From: Pseudomonadota bacterium
Lineage (GTDB): Bacteria; Pseudomonadota; Alphaproteobacteria; Rhizobiales; Devosiaceae
Assembly (NCBI GenBank): GCA_023433985.1
Contig: JAEYTN010000314.1
Coordinates: forward strand, 1-28,350
Direction: 5' to 3'
Length of the DNA stretch: 28,350 bases
Shown: piece by piece, positions 1 through 8,362 of the stretch
How positions within the stretch are numbered: position 1 is the first letter of the stretch
How the letters are laid out: each line of letters starts with the position of its first letter
Position numbers and translations under genes: made by a program
The notes under the pieces: model-generated
Told to the model about the DNA's origin: nothing
What the model saw: the letters and a program-made list of their open reading frames with translations, nothing else
Database searches by the model: none

Positions 1-813
1 CTCAGGCTCTACGATGGTGCGGTAGGCATGCCAGGTGGCGTGGCCGAGCAGCGGAAAGACGATGACAAGCCCGACCAGCGCTGTCGCCACCGAGACAGCG
101 AACAGGACAGCCACGATCGCCCCCCACACGATCATCACGCCGGCATTGTTCCACACGAACTTGAGACTGAGCCCCATGGCGGTTACCGCGTCGAGCTGGC
201 GGGCAAGCAGCATCGGGACGGAGAAGGCGCTGATCGCAAAACCGAAGGCGGCGAACAAGCCGCCCACCAGCGTACCCGTAAGCAGCATGGCCCACCCCAG
301 AGGCGAGCCCAGCAACTGCTGGACGATATGGTCGGTGCCGGGAAAGGGCCGATAGCCGAAGAACAGCGCGTAGATCAGCACCGCCGCCCGCATCCACAGC
401 AGCATCAGCAACGACAGCAGCAGGCCCAGGAAGATGATCTGGCCGGCTGACCGGGCGCGCAATAGCAGCATGTCGTCCAGCCTGACGGGATTGCCCTGCT
501 CAATGGTGCGGCTCTTCTGGTAGAGCCCGACGGCAACCACCGGACCGATGATCATAAAGCCGGCAAGGGCGGGAAAGAGGATGTAGTCCCAGCCGGCGGT
601 GAACATGATGTAAACCACGGCGATGGAGACGGCGAAAACCACCAGGCCGTAAAGCAGGCTCGTCCACGGGGACACCCACAGGTCGCGCCAGCCGCGGGCC
701 AGCCAGCCGAAGGCCGCTCCGGCGGGCAGGTGACGCTGCATCCGCGGGTCGATGGTCTGCTCGATTCCCGAGGTCTGGTCGAAGAGCCATTCGTTCTTGT
801 CGGCGGCGGCCAT
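1..813 (-). CDS. DUF2189 family membrane protein (3' part, runs off left edge)
   Basis: The frame is open for 271 codons from an ATG at 813 to the window edge, so the C-terminus is missing. The start is preceded by a good Shine-Dalgarno (AGGGGAA, 7 nt away). The protein has a polar N-terminus (MAAADKNEWLFDQTSG), then a conserved-looking block with GWLARGWRDLW and P-W-T-S-L-L-Y-G, followed by several hydrophobic segments (about residues 60-80, 85-105 and more). This is the pattern of the DUF2189 integral membrane family. Family function is unknown; in alphaproteobacteria it is often next to cbb3 oxidase or other cytochrome genes. Here it is the last visible gene of the cco cluster, 12 nt after the preceding small membrane protein, so it is probably co-transcribed. 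Confidence 0.75.
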   Translation of the reverse strand, partial: MAAADKNEWLFDQTSGIEQTIDPRMQRHLPAGAAFGWLARGWRDLWVSPWTSLLYGLVVFAVSIAVVYIMFTAGWDYILFPALAGFMIIGPVVAVGLYQKSRTIEQGNPVRLDDMLLLRARSAGQIIFLGLLLSLLMLLWMRAAVLIYALFFGYRPFPGTDHIVQQLLGSPLGWAMLLTGTLVGGLFAAFGFAISAFSVPMLLARQLDAVTAMGLSLKFVWNNAGVMIVWGAIVAVLFAVSVATALVGLVIVFPLLGHATWHAYRTIVEPE

Positions 814-825
814 GGTCGAGTTCCC

Positions 826-1029
826 CTAGCAGGATGATTTCGCGGCGCTGAGGCGGCCCGCTTCGGCCGCCCCCAGCTTTTCATGCGCCACGCATTCGGG
901 CTGCGAGTCGAAGGCAACGTAGAACAGGTGGGCGTTCGCCCCGACGAACACCGCCAGGATCAGGGCTGCCAATACGAGCACCCAAATCCGCACCGAAGAA
1001 CGGGCGGGGTTTGTCACCGTTTCGCTCAC
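826..1029 (-). CDS. small single-pass membrane protein of the cco cluster
   Basis: A 67-residue protein that starts with GTG. The start overlaps the ccoP stop as GTGA, which argues for translational coupling. After a short N-terminus (SETVTNPARSSVR) there is one clear transmembrane helix (WVLVLAALILAVFVGANAHL), then a periplasmic-looking tail with two cysteines (QPEC... and a C-terminal SSC). I do not know a named family. The position directly behind ccoP and the small size with one helix recall assembly or accessory subunits (CcoH- or CcoS-like), but the sequence does not let me assign it to either. The next gene starts 12 nt downstream. Confidence 0.7.
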   Translation of the reverse strand: MSETVTNPARSSVRIWVLVLAALILAVFVGANAHLFYVAFDSQPECVAHEKLGAAEAGRLSAAKSSC

Positions 1030-1910
1030 GGCGTCGCCACGCCGAGCGAATAGACATAGAGCGCCAGCACCCTGATCTCGCTGGGCGACAGGCGTTCGTC
1101 CCAGGTGGGCATGTGTCCCTGCCGTCCGCCATGCACCGAGGCGATGATGGTGTCCAGTTCGCCGCCATAGATCCACCGGTCGTCGGCGAGATTCGGCGCC
1201 CCGGCATCGGCATCGCCCAGGGCGCTGTCGCCATGGCACGCGGCGCAGTTGGCGGCGTACACCTCGGCACCGGCCTCGATCCGCGTCAGGTTCTCGGTGG
1301 TCGAGTAATCGGGGTGGCTGAGCGAATAGACGTAGGCTGCGGCCTGTCGGACTTCTGCGCTGGTGAGCATCTGGTCACGACCGAAGGCCGGCATCTGCGA
1401 CATGCGGGTCTCCTCGTTGCGCGAGTTCACGCCGACGCGGAGCGTCTCGGCGATCGCCTCGGGCGAGCCGTCGCCCCAAAGCCAGTCGCCGTCTGTCAAG
1501 TCGGGGTAGCCGGCATTGCCGGCGCCGTCGCGCCCGTGGCAGACACCACAATTGTCGCCGAACAGCTGGTGGCCAGTCGCCATGATGTTCGCCATCAGTT
1601 GCTCGTCGGCCTGGATTTCGGGGTAGGACAGGCTGGCAACGCGGTAGACCCAGGGCGCACGGTTGGCCTGCCGCTCCTCGATCTGTTGCTCGACACTGGT
1701 CTTCTGGTCGACTCCGAGCAGGCCCTTGGTGTAGGTAGTTATCAGCGGCCAGGTGGGCATCAGCAGCCAGTATCCCAGCGCCCAGAGGTGGGTGATGAAG
1801 ATGAACCACAGCACCGCGCGCGGTACGGGCGTATCGAGTTCCTTGATGCCGTTCCAGTCATGCCCGGTGGTCAACGAGCCGGTGACCGGATCAAGTTCCC
1901 GCTCGCTCAC
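1026..1910 (-). CDS. ccoP: cbb3-type cytochrome c oxidase subunit III, CcoP (dihaem cytochrome c)
   Basis: A 294-residue membrane-anchored dihaem c-type cytochrome that passes electrons to CcoO/CcoN in the cbb3 oxidase. An N-terminal cytoplasmic segment with the CcoP-like stretch DWNGIKELDTPVPR is followed by a transmembrane helix (about residues 33-53). Two periplasmic cytochrome c domains follow, with haem sites CGVCH at 121-125 and CAACH at 222-226 and distal methionines in MPAF and MPTW contexts. The start is GTG with a strong Shine-Dalgarno (AAGGAGG, 7 nt away) that lies inside ccoQ; the ccoQ stop and ccoP start overlap as GTGA. Length and architecture are normal for the family. Confidence 0.97.
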   Translation of the reverse strand: MSERELDPVTGSLTTGHDWNGIKELDTPVPRAVLWFIFITHLWALGYWLLMPTWPLITTYTKGLLGVDQKTSVEQQIEERQANRAPWVYRVASLSYPEIQADEQLMANIMATGHQLFGDNCGVCHGRDGAGNAGYPDLTDGDWLWGDGSPEAIAETLRVGVNSRNEETRMSQMPAFGRDQMLTSAEVRQAAAYVYSLSHPDYSTTENLTRIEAGAEVYAANCAACHGDSALGDADAGAPNLADDRWIYGGELDTIIASVHGGRQGHMPTWDERLSPSEIRVLALYVYSLGVATP

Positions 1911-2071
1911 GGCCGATCCTCCTTGCGCAGGATGTTGTACTTGGCTGAATCGAATTTCGGCTTGTTCGAGGGCCAGAAGGTGTAGATCACCACGCCGACC
2001 GCCAGGGCCAGCAGGTAGAACAGGCCCCAGCTCTTGGAAAATCCGACCACGAGGTCATGGCTCCACTGCAT
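1907..2071 (-). CDS. ccoQ: cbb3-type oxidase subunit CcoQ
   Basis: A 54-residue single-helix protein that starts with MQWSHDLVVGF and has one transmembrane segment (about residues 15-32). After it comes the signature-like stretch IYTFWPSNKPKFD, typical of CcoQ/FixQ, and a charged tail ending NILRKEDRP. CcoQ stabilises the cbb3 complex and the CcoP interaction. The ATG lies inside the end of ccoO (17-nt overlap), and the stop overlaps the GTG of ccoP. This is the normal N-O-Q-P order, and size and position make the call firm. Confidence 0.93.
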   Translation of the reverse strand: MQWSHDLVVGFSKSWGLFYLLALAVGVVIYTFWPSNKPKFDSAKYNILRKEDRP

Positions 2072-2861
2072 CGTTCGCCTCCGTCGTTCCGCCGGCGTTC
2101 GGCCCCTGGTCTTCCGGACCCGGCGCCACTTCGGGCGCCGCGGTGTTCTCGTAGGGTGCGTCGGTCATCTGGCCGAGCACCTGCAGGTAGGCGATGAGCG
2201 CGTCGGCCTCGGTGAGGCGGGTAGTCACGCCATCGAAGGCGCTCACCTGCGTCTCGTCGCCGTACCGTTCCACTAGGGCCCCGACATTGGCGCTGTCCGG
2301 ATTGACCTGCGCCTGCACGTCGGCGACCGCCTGCGCGATCATGTCCTCAGTGTAGGGCACGCCCAGCAGGCTCTGGGCCTGCAGGCGGCCCGCGATTGTC
2401 GAGATGTCGAGCTCGGTCCTGGCCAGCCAGGGATAGGCCGGCATGTTCGATTCCGGCACCATGTCGCGCGGGTTGTTGAGGTGCTCGACATGCCACTGAT
2501 CGGAATACTTGCCACCGACGCGGGCGAGGTCCGGGCCGGTGCGCTTCGATCCCCACAGCATCGGGCGATCGTAGCGGGACTCCACCGCCAGGGAGTAAGG
2601 TCCGTAGCGGTCCACCTCGTCGGCCAGGGTGCGGATCATCTGCGAGTGGCAGGCGTAGCAGCCCTCGCGAACGTAGATATCGCGCCCCATCAGCTCGAGC
2701 GGCGTGTAGAGCCGGAGGTCGGCGACATCCTCGACGGTCTCATCGATGGTGAATAGCGGCGCAATCTCGACGATGCCGCCGACGCTCGCTGCCGCGATGA
2801 TAGCGAGCACGAAGCCGATGGCGCTGCGCTCGAGCTTGCGATGGATGAGTTCCTCGGCCAT
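2055..2861 (-). CDS. ccoO: cbb3-type cytochrome c oxidase subunit II, CcoO (monohaem cytochrome c)
   Basis: A 268-residue membrane-anchored monohaem cytochrome c. An N-terminal transmembrane helix spans about residues 14-36. The haem site CYACH is at 68-72, followed by the family motif SQMIRTLADEVDRYGPYS. Further typical blocks are YDRPMLWGSKRTGPDLARVG and the axial-ligand region around NMPAYPWL. The C-terminus is low-complexity and acidic (about 25 residues rich in A, P and E). The start is ATG with Shine-Dalgarno GGAG, 5 nt after the ccoN stop, so the genes are translationally linked. The end overlaps ccoQ by 17 nt. All key features are intact. Confidence 0.97.
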   Translation of the reverse strand: MAEELIHRKLERSAIGFVLAIIAAASVGGIVEIAPLFTIDETVEDVADLRLYTPLELMGRDIYVREGCYACHSQMIRTLADEVDRYGPYSLAVESRYDRPMLWGSKRTGPDLARVGGKYSDQWHVEHLNNPRDMVPESNMPAYPWLARTELDISTIAGRLQAQSLLGVPYTEDMIAQAVADVQAQVNPDSANVGALVERYGDETQVSAFDGVTTRLTEADALIAYLQVLGQMTDAPYENTAAPEVAPGPEDQGPNAGGTTEANDAVEP

Positions 2862-2866
2862 TGCGC

Positions 2867-4522
2867 TTACTCCGGGCTGGGGTTGCCGGATGCGACGTCC
2901 GCGGCGATCTCCGGCCGGTCGGGCGCTGCGTCGATCGCCGGCATGGGCCGACGGACGGTCATCCAGATGTTGAAGCTGGCCACGATGGCGCCGAGCAGGA
3001 AGAGCAGCCCCCCGATCGTGCGCGCCACATAGTAGGGCCACATGGCCACCAGGCTGTCGACGAACGAGTAGGAGAGTGTACCGGCATCGGTGTAGGTGCG
3101 CCACATCAGGCCCTGCGTCACGCCCGAGTTCCACATGGCGAAGACGTAGATCAGCGTGCCGGAGAGCGCGAGCCAGAAGTGTACCTCGATGAGCGCGTTC
3201 GAGTACATCCGGGGCTTGTGCCAGATCGATGGCACCAGCGTGTAGAGGGCGCCGAAGGTAATGAAGGCGACCCAGCCGAGGGCGCCCGCATGGACGTGGC
3301 CCACGGTCCAGTCGGTGTAGTGCGAGAGCGAGTTCACCGCCCGCACCGCCATGAAGGAGCCCTCGAAGGTGGAGAGTCCGTAAAAGATGGCGGCGACCAC
3401 CATGAACCGAAGCGTCGCGTCGTCGCGCACCTTGCCCCAGGCGCCACGCAGCGTCATCAGCGCGTTGCCGGCGGAGGCCCACGAGGGCACCAGCAGCATG
3501 ACCGAGAAGGTCATGCCCAGCGTCTGCACCCAGTGCGGCAGCGCCGTGTAGTGCAGGTGGTGCGAGCCGGCCCACATGTAGAAGAAGGTGATGCCCCAGA
3601 AGCTCAGGATCGACAGCCGGTACGAGAAGATCGGCCGGTCGGCGCGCTTGGGCAGGTAGTAGTACATCATCGCCAGGAAGCCGGCGGTGAGGAAGAAGGC
3701 CACCGCGTTGTGGCCGTACCACCACTGCACCATCGCGTCCTGCACCCCGGCCCAGACGGTGTAACTCTTGGCCGTGCCCAGGGAGACGGGCAGCGCCAGG
3801 TTGTTGACGATGTGAAGGATGGCGACCACGACGATGAAGGCCAGATAGTACCAGTTCGCCACGTAGATGTGCGGCTCCTTGCGGCGGGCGAGCGTGCGCA
3901 GGTAGAGCACGAAATAGGTCACCCACACGACGACCAGCCAGAGGTCAGCGTACCACTCGGGCTCGGCATATTCCTTCGACTGCGTGATGCCCATGAAATA
4001 GCCGGTGACGGCCAGGAGGCAGAACAGATTGAAGCCGATGAGCACGAACCACGGCGAAACCTGATCGGGCAGCCGGGCCCGCGAGGTGCGCTGCACCACA
4101 TGGAAGGACGTGGCAATCAGCGCGTTGCCGCCGAAGCCGAAGATGACGCCGGTGGTGTGCGACGGCCGCAGCCGCCCGAAGCTCGACCAGGCCTCGCCGA
4201 AGGTGAGTTCCGGCCAGGCGAGCTGGGCCGCGACCCACACGCCGATGAACATGCCGAAGATCGCCCAGGCCATGCTGAGCCCGATGCCCAGCTTGGTCGG
4301 ATCGTCGTAGTACTCCTCGAACCGGCTGTCCGGCGGATCGGGCAGGCCCAGCCGGGGCACCAGCACCGCTGCCAGCAGCGCGGAGCAGACGATGATCAGC
4401 AGGCCGTGCGCGCCGAGGATGTCCCATCGCCCGAGCAGCGCCAGGAACAGGCCGGCGATGCCGACCAGTGCCACCAGGGCCAGGCTCATGATCCGGTCGT
4501 CTTTGCTCAGGTTGGCAATCAT
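2867..4522 (-). CDS. ccoN: cbb3-type cytochrome c oxidase catalytic subunit I, CcoN
   Basis: A 551-residue polytopic haem-copper oxidase subunit (about 12 or more transmembrane helices) that reduces O2 to water with high affinity at the haem b3-CuB centre. Visible signatures include SHTTGVIFGFGGNALIATSF, QWWYGHNAVAFF, the histidine cluster GSHHLHYTALP and TVGHVHAGALGW; these carry the haem and CuB histidines and the active-site tyrosine region. The C-terminal tail is proline/aspartate-rich. The ATG at 4522 has only a weak AGAAAG-type ribosome site. The gap to ccoI upstream is 63 bp and I saw no complete FNR box in it, only a half-site-like TTGACC. Confidence 0.97.
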   Translation of the reverse strand: MIANLSKDDRIMSLALVALVGIAGLFLALLGRWDILGAHGLLIIVCSALLAAVLVPRLGLPDPPDSRFEEYYDDPTKLGIGLSMAWAIFGMFIGVWVAAQLAWPELTFGEAWSSFGRLRPSHTTGVIFGFGGNALIATSFHVVQRTSRARLPDQVSPWFVLIGFNLFCLLAVTGYFMGITQSKEYAEPEWYADLWLVVVWVTYFVLYLRTLARRKEPHIYVANWYYLAFIVVVAILHIVNNLALPVSLGTAKSYTVWAGVQDAMVQWWYGHNAVAFFLTAGFLAMMYYYLPKRADRPIFSYRLSILSFWGITFFYMWAGSHHLHYTALPHWVQTLGMTFSVMLLVPSWASAGNALMTLRGAWGKVRDDATLRFMVVAAIFYGLSTFEGSFMAVRAVNSLSHYTDWTVGHVHAGALGWVAFITFGALYTLVPSIWHKPRMYSNALIEVHFWLALSGTLIYVFAMWNSGVTQGLMWRTYTDAGTLSYSFVDSLVAMWPYYVARTIGGLLFLLGAIVASFNIWMTVRRPMPAIDAAPDRPEIAADVASGNPSPE

Positions 4523-4585
4523 GCCGGCAACTTTCTATCTGGACGGTACGGAGGCATCAGGCGGATGCTGCGGAGTGCGGTAAGG

Positions 4586-6835
4586 TCAATTCGGGGCTCC
4601 GCTGGCATGGGGTTCTGCGGTGTTGCCGGTCGGCAGGCCGTTAGGCGAAGCCAGTCTGGCACCGGTCCATCGCAGACGAAGGGCGTTGACCACCACGATC
4701 AGCGACGAACTCGACATCGCGACCGCAGCAATGAGCGGCGTCACGTGCCCGGCGATGGCGAGCGGTACGGCGATAGCATTGTAACCGATGGCGATCGCGA
4801 GGTTCTGCCTGACGAGGGCAGCCGCGCGCCGCGCCGTCGCGATGACAAAGGGAACTGCCGACAGGCCGTTGCCGGTGAAAACGAAATCCGCGGCATTCCG
4901 GCCGATATCCGCTGCCGTGGAGGGCGCCATCGAGACGTGCGCGGCACGCAGCGCCGGCGCGTCGTTGATGCCATCCCCGACCATCATGGTCCGGCCGGCG
5001 CTGACCGCCGCGACCTTGTCCTCGGGCCGCAGGCCGGCCGTCGCTTCGCCGATGCCGGCGGCGCGGGCCGCCGCTGCAACTACTGCCTCCCGGTCGCCCG
5101 AAAGCAGGCGGACGGGAAGGTGCAGCCCCCGCAACTCGCGAACGGTGTGCTCGGCGTCGCTGCGCAATTCGTCATGGAAACGGTAGACGGCCCGGCTCTC
5201 GCCATTCCGGCTCAACCGGACGGTGGAAAGATGCTCGTCGGCCTTGTCTGCGACGCGGCAGAACGCGGCGCTGCCGAGCCGCCACATCGCGCCATCGATC
5301 ATCGCCTCGACGCCGCTGCCGGGGACTTCGCGAACGGAGTGGGGCACCGCCGGCGGTGAGCCCACCGCCTCGATCAGCGCGCGCGAAAGCGGATGCGTGC
5401 TGGCGGCTGCGAGCATGGTTGCGACCCGGCCGCTCGTCTCGTCATCCTCCCGGCTCATGAGGCGCGGTCGCCCAAAGGTCAGCGTGCCGGTCTTGTCGAA
5501 GGCGATCGCATCGACCTCTGCCGCGCGCTCAAGTGCCGCGCCGTCCTTCATCAGGATGCCGCGCTCGAACAGGCGACCGGCGGCGACGACATGCACCATG
5601 GGCACTGCCAGCGCCAGGGCGCAGGGGCAGGTGATGATGAGCACCGCTACTGCGTTGACGAGCGCGGCATGCCAGTCGCCGCCGAGCACACCCCAACCGA
5701 GGAAAGTGGCAATCGCCAGAAGGTGCACCACCGGTGCGTAGACGGCGGAAGCCCGGTCCGCGATCCGACCCGGCCGTGTACGCGCCGTCTCGGCGGCGTC
5801 CATCAGTCGCGCCATCCGGCTCAGGAAGGACTCGGTCGAGGCGCGTACGGCCCGCATCGTCGCCAGGCCGGAGAGATTGGCTGCGCCCGCCTCTACCTCT
5901 TCGCCGGCCGGGACAAACTGTGGCGCCGACTCGCCCGAGACGACCGAGCGGTCGAAAGTACCACCTCCGTCGAGCACGACGGCATCGACCGGCAAGCGCT
6001 CGCCGGCACGCAGTTCGAAAATCATTTCGGGGGCGATCTCGTCGAGCCGCACATACTCTCGCCTGCCGTCGTCATGGACCCGGGTTGCGCCCCTGGGCTG
6101 GAGTCGGGCCAGCCCGGTGATGGCACTCCGTGCCTGCTCGCGCATCAGGTGATCCAGCGTCCGCCCGGCGAGGAGAAAGAAGAGCAGCGTCGCCGCGGCA
6201 TCGAAGTAGGCGTGTTGGCCCGAGCGCAGTGTCTCGTACAGGCTGAGGGCGGTGGCCAACGTCACGCCGATCGAGATCGGCACATCCATGTTGGTCTTGC
6301 CCACACGCAGCGCGCGCCAGGCCGAACGGAAGAATATGCGGCCCGAGAACAGCACCGCGGGCAGCGCGATGATCGCCGAGATCCAGTGGAACAGGTCCCG
6401 CGTCGCCTCGTTGGCCCCGGCCCACACCGAGACCGAGAACAGCATGATGTTCCCGGCAGCGAACCCCGCAACCGCCAAGGCCAGCAGCAATTCGCGCAGT
6501 TTCGGATCTCCGGCACTCTCCTGGCTCGGATCGAGGACGTAGCTGTGATAACCGCTGGCCCGGATCGCAGCAGGCAGTTCGGCTGCCTCGCCGGCGGCAG
6601 GGTCGAAGGCGACGCGCACCCGGCGCCGTGACAAGTTCACTCGTGCCGACCTGACCATCGGGAGGTCGGACAAGGTAGTCTCGATCGTACGGATGCATGA
6701 AGCGCAGTGCGCGTCCGGTACAGCGAACTCCAGCTGTCGCATGCCGCCGCTCAGCGACTGGCTCACAGCCAGCAGGGCGTCGCTGTCTGGAGTCGGCTCG
6801 CGGTAGGAATAGTCGCTAGGGACGCAACAAGTCAT
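4586..6835 (-). CDS. ccoI: copper-transporting P1B-type ATPase, CcoI/FixI-like
   Basis: A 749-residue P1B ATPase. It has a short Cys-containing N-terminus (MTCCVPSDYS) and one heavy-metal-associated domain with CASC at 44-47. Conserved sites are SGES at 300-303, the metal-transporting CPC at 403-405, the phosphorylation motif DKTGTLT (Asp447), HP at 481-482 and GDGINDAP at 620-627. The single HMA domain and the position directly upstream of ccoNOQP point to CcoI/FixI, which exports copper for cbb3 maturation, rather than to a copper-detoxifying CopA. The gene order is unusual: ccoI precedes ccoN, whereas in the textbook ccoNOQP-GHIS arrangement it follows. No ccoG, ccoH or ccoS was recognised in the window. 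Confidence 0.9.
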   Translation of the reverse strand: MTCCVPSDYSYREPTPDSDALLAVSQSLSGGMRQLEFAVPDAHCASCIRTIETTLSDLPMVRSARVNLSRRRVRVAFDPAAGEAAELPAAIRASGYHSYVLDPSQESAGDPKLRELLLALAVAGFAAGNIMLFSVSVWAGANEATRDLFHWISAIIALPAVLFSGRIFFRSAWRALRVGKTNMDVPISIGVTLATALSLYETLRSGQHAYFDAAATLLFFLLAGRTLDHLMREQARSAITGLARLQPRGATRVHDDGRREYVRLDEIAPEMIFELRAGERLPVDAVVLDGGGTFDRSVVSGESAPQFVPAGEEVEAGAANLSGLATMRAVRASTESFLSRMARLMDAAETARTRPGRIADRASAVYAPVVHLLAIATFLGWGVLGGDWHAALVNAVAVLIITCPCALALAVPMVHVVAAGRLFERGILMKDGAALERAAEVDAIAFDKTGTLTFGRPRLMSREDDETSGRVATMLAAASTHPLSRALIEAVGSPPAVPHSVREVPGSGVEAMIDGAMWRLGSAAFCRVADKADEHLSTVRLSRNGESRAVYRFHDELRSDAEHTVRELRGLHLPVRLLSGDREAVVAAAARAAGIGEATAGLRPEDKVAAVSAGRTMMVGDGINDAPALRAAHVSMAPSTAADIGRNAADFVFTGNGLSAVPFVIATARRAAALVRQNLAIAIGYNAIAVPLAIAGHVTPLIAAVAMSSSSLIVVVNALRLRWTGARLASPNGLPTGNTAEPHASGAPN

Positions 6836-7028
6836 CCATCAACACCGACTTGAGTGGCGGCCCGCCGGACACTGCACAGCCGTGGACCCGCAGAGAGTCG
6901 GGCAAAACAATCATGAACATGCAGACGTTCAGAGTGCTCCTTTGTCAACCCTTAGGCGTCAGCGACAACATTTCTCCCCCGCTTCGAAGAACGCAGGACC
7001 AGTATAAGGTTCTTGGCGGCGGGTCGCA

Positions 7029-8234
7029 TCAGGTGGGCTTTCGGGTCACCAGCATCTTCCCGTACTCGCCAAGGAACAGAATGAAGCTCAGTATCCAGCA
7101 GGTGCCAGCCGCTTCGAGCGCCAAGGGGTAATAGTCGGGCACCAGTTCGGCGAATGGGCGCAGCACCGCGGCGAGCAACATCGTGAGATAGCTGAGCGAC
7201 GTGACCCAGGAAGCTGTGAGCTTCTGGCCCGTGTGGCCGCGGGTCGCGCGCGTCATCACCGCCAGTGTCATGGCGCCGATCACTCCCACGGTGAAGACGT
7301 GAAGCACCGATACGCCACTCAGCCACCCCGCCGTCTCGAGCACGATGCCGAACAGGCCCAGGGGGATAAAAAGGTACGCCAGATGAAGGATGAACAGCAG
7401 CGGCTCCTCAATGGTCGCGGGACCACGCCAGCGCCAGAGCCGCGCCAGTTGCAGGCCCGCGGCGACGGCGGCGGCAAGGGCAGTGGGCAACTCGCCGGGC
7501 TGGATGGTCCACGCCACGAGGGCGACCACCAGCCCCGCCATGGCGACAACGTCAAAGCGACCGAACGGAGCGGGCAGCACCTTGCGACCGGCCTTGACCA
7601 GCCAGTTGCGGGTGAAGCTCGGGATGATCCGTCCACCCACCAACCCTACCAGCGCGACGAAGATCGCCACTCCGGCCCGGAACAATGCTGCCGGGTCGCC
7701 GCCGGATAGTACCACGGCATGGAACCCGACATTGACCGCAGACAGCGCCACTAGTGCCACCAGGATCTTGAGGTTTTTCCAGTTGCGGCCAGCGATGATC
7801 TCGCGCGCTGCAATCACGGCAAGCAATGGCAGTAATGCGGCGTCGACGAGGGCCGCGGGATAGAGGCCGAGCAGATCGGGTTCGAGCATGAGCACGCGGG
7901 CGACGAGCCAGGTCACCACCAGCGCCAGCAGCGGGGCGCCCGAGACAGGAAGCCGCCCGGTCCAGTTCGGAATCGCGGTGAGCATGAATCCAGCCAGCGG
8001 CGCGACCGAGTAACCGAAGAGCATCTCGTGCCCATGCCAGGCCAGTGGCCCATAGGTCGTACCACCGATGGCCCAGCCCAACGTCAGCGCGCCGATCCAG
8101 ACCAGCATTGCCAATGGCGCGAATAGGCCCGCCACTAGGAAGAACGGCCGGAAACCATAAGAAAGCACCGCCGGCCCCCCCGCCGCCAGTCCGCGGGGGA
8201 TGCCACCCCGCCGCCCCGTTGCTGTGTCGCTCAT
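7029..8234 (-). CDS. nnrS: NnrS family membrane haem-copper protein
   Basis: About 401 residues with roughly 12 hydrophobic segments. It contains the family features LSYGFRPFFLVAGLFAPLAM near the N-terminus, WHGHEMLFGYSVAPLAGFML, the GGRIIPSFTRNWL block, and later HVFTVGVIGAMTLAVMTRATRGHTG. NnrS proteins are inner-membrane haem-copper proteins linked to nitric oxide stress and metabolism. I chose the ATG giving MSDTATGRRG; the frame stays open further upstream (ATGs 9 and 72 nt earlier), so the start is uncertain. An FNR/DNR-type dyad lies about 60 bp upstream, and a Crp/Fnr-type regulator is encoded nearby, consistent with NO- or oxygen-dependent control. Confidence 0.92.
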   Translation of the reverse strand: MSDTATGRRGGIPRGLAAGGPAVLSYGFRPFFLVAGLFAPLAMLVWIGALTLGWAIGGTTYGPLAWHGHEMLFGYSVAPLAGFMLTAIPNWTGRLPVSGAPLLALVVTWLVARVLMLEPDLLGLYPAALVDAALLPLLAVIAAREIIAGRNWKNLKILVALVALSAVNVGFHAVVLSGGDPAALFRAGVAIFVALVGLVGGRIIPSFTRNWLVKAGRKVLPAPFGRFDVVAMAGLVVALVAWTIQPGELPTALAAAVAAGLQLARLWRWRGPATIEEPLLFILHLAYLFIPLGLFGIVLETAGWLSGVSVLHVFTVGVIGAMTLAVMTRATRGHTGQKLTASWVTSLSYLTMLLAAVLRPFAELVPDYYPLALEAAGTCWILSFILFLGEYGKMLVTRKPT

Positions 8235-8292
8235 CCTCATCATCCACAAGATCGTCGCTGCTGCCTTGTCGCCGCTCCCTCCCTCGCGGTCT

Positions 8293-8306
8293 TTGCGGCA
8301 GCGCAA
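8293..8306. promoter_or_regulatory. FNR/DNR-type operator in the nnrS / DUF1858 divergent promoter
   Basis: The 14-bp sequence TTGCG-GCAG-CGCAA is a perfect dyad with the spacing of Crp/Fnr-family sites (TTGAT-N4-ATCAA for FNR; TTG and CAA outer triplets conserved). It lies 58 bp upstream of the nnrS start and 56 bp upstream of the DUF1858 start. A Crp/Fnr-family regulator gene lies just beyond the DUF1858 gene. Binding is inferred, not shown. Confidence 0.55.
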
Positions 8307-8362
8307 TGATCTCGAGCGGGTTCGGGGCTATCGTGGAGGACTGCAATGCGAGGAACCCGGCG

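Noticed and set aside
2861..5359. An 832-codon open frame on the plus strand
   Set aside because: It is antisense to ccoO/ccoN/ccoI, has a His/Arg/Gly/Asp-rich composition typical of shadow frames in GC-rich DNA, and no ribosome site.
5393..6631. A 412-codon open frame on the plus strand
   Set aside because: Antisense shadow of ccoI; the translated sequence has no domain pattern.
4523..7028. FNR boxes upstream of ccoN or ccoI
   Set aside because: Only half-site-like TTGAC sequences were found; no TTG-N8-CAA dyad is present.
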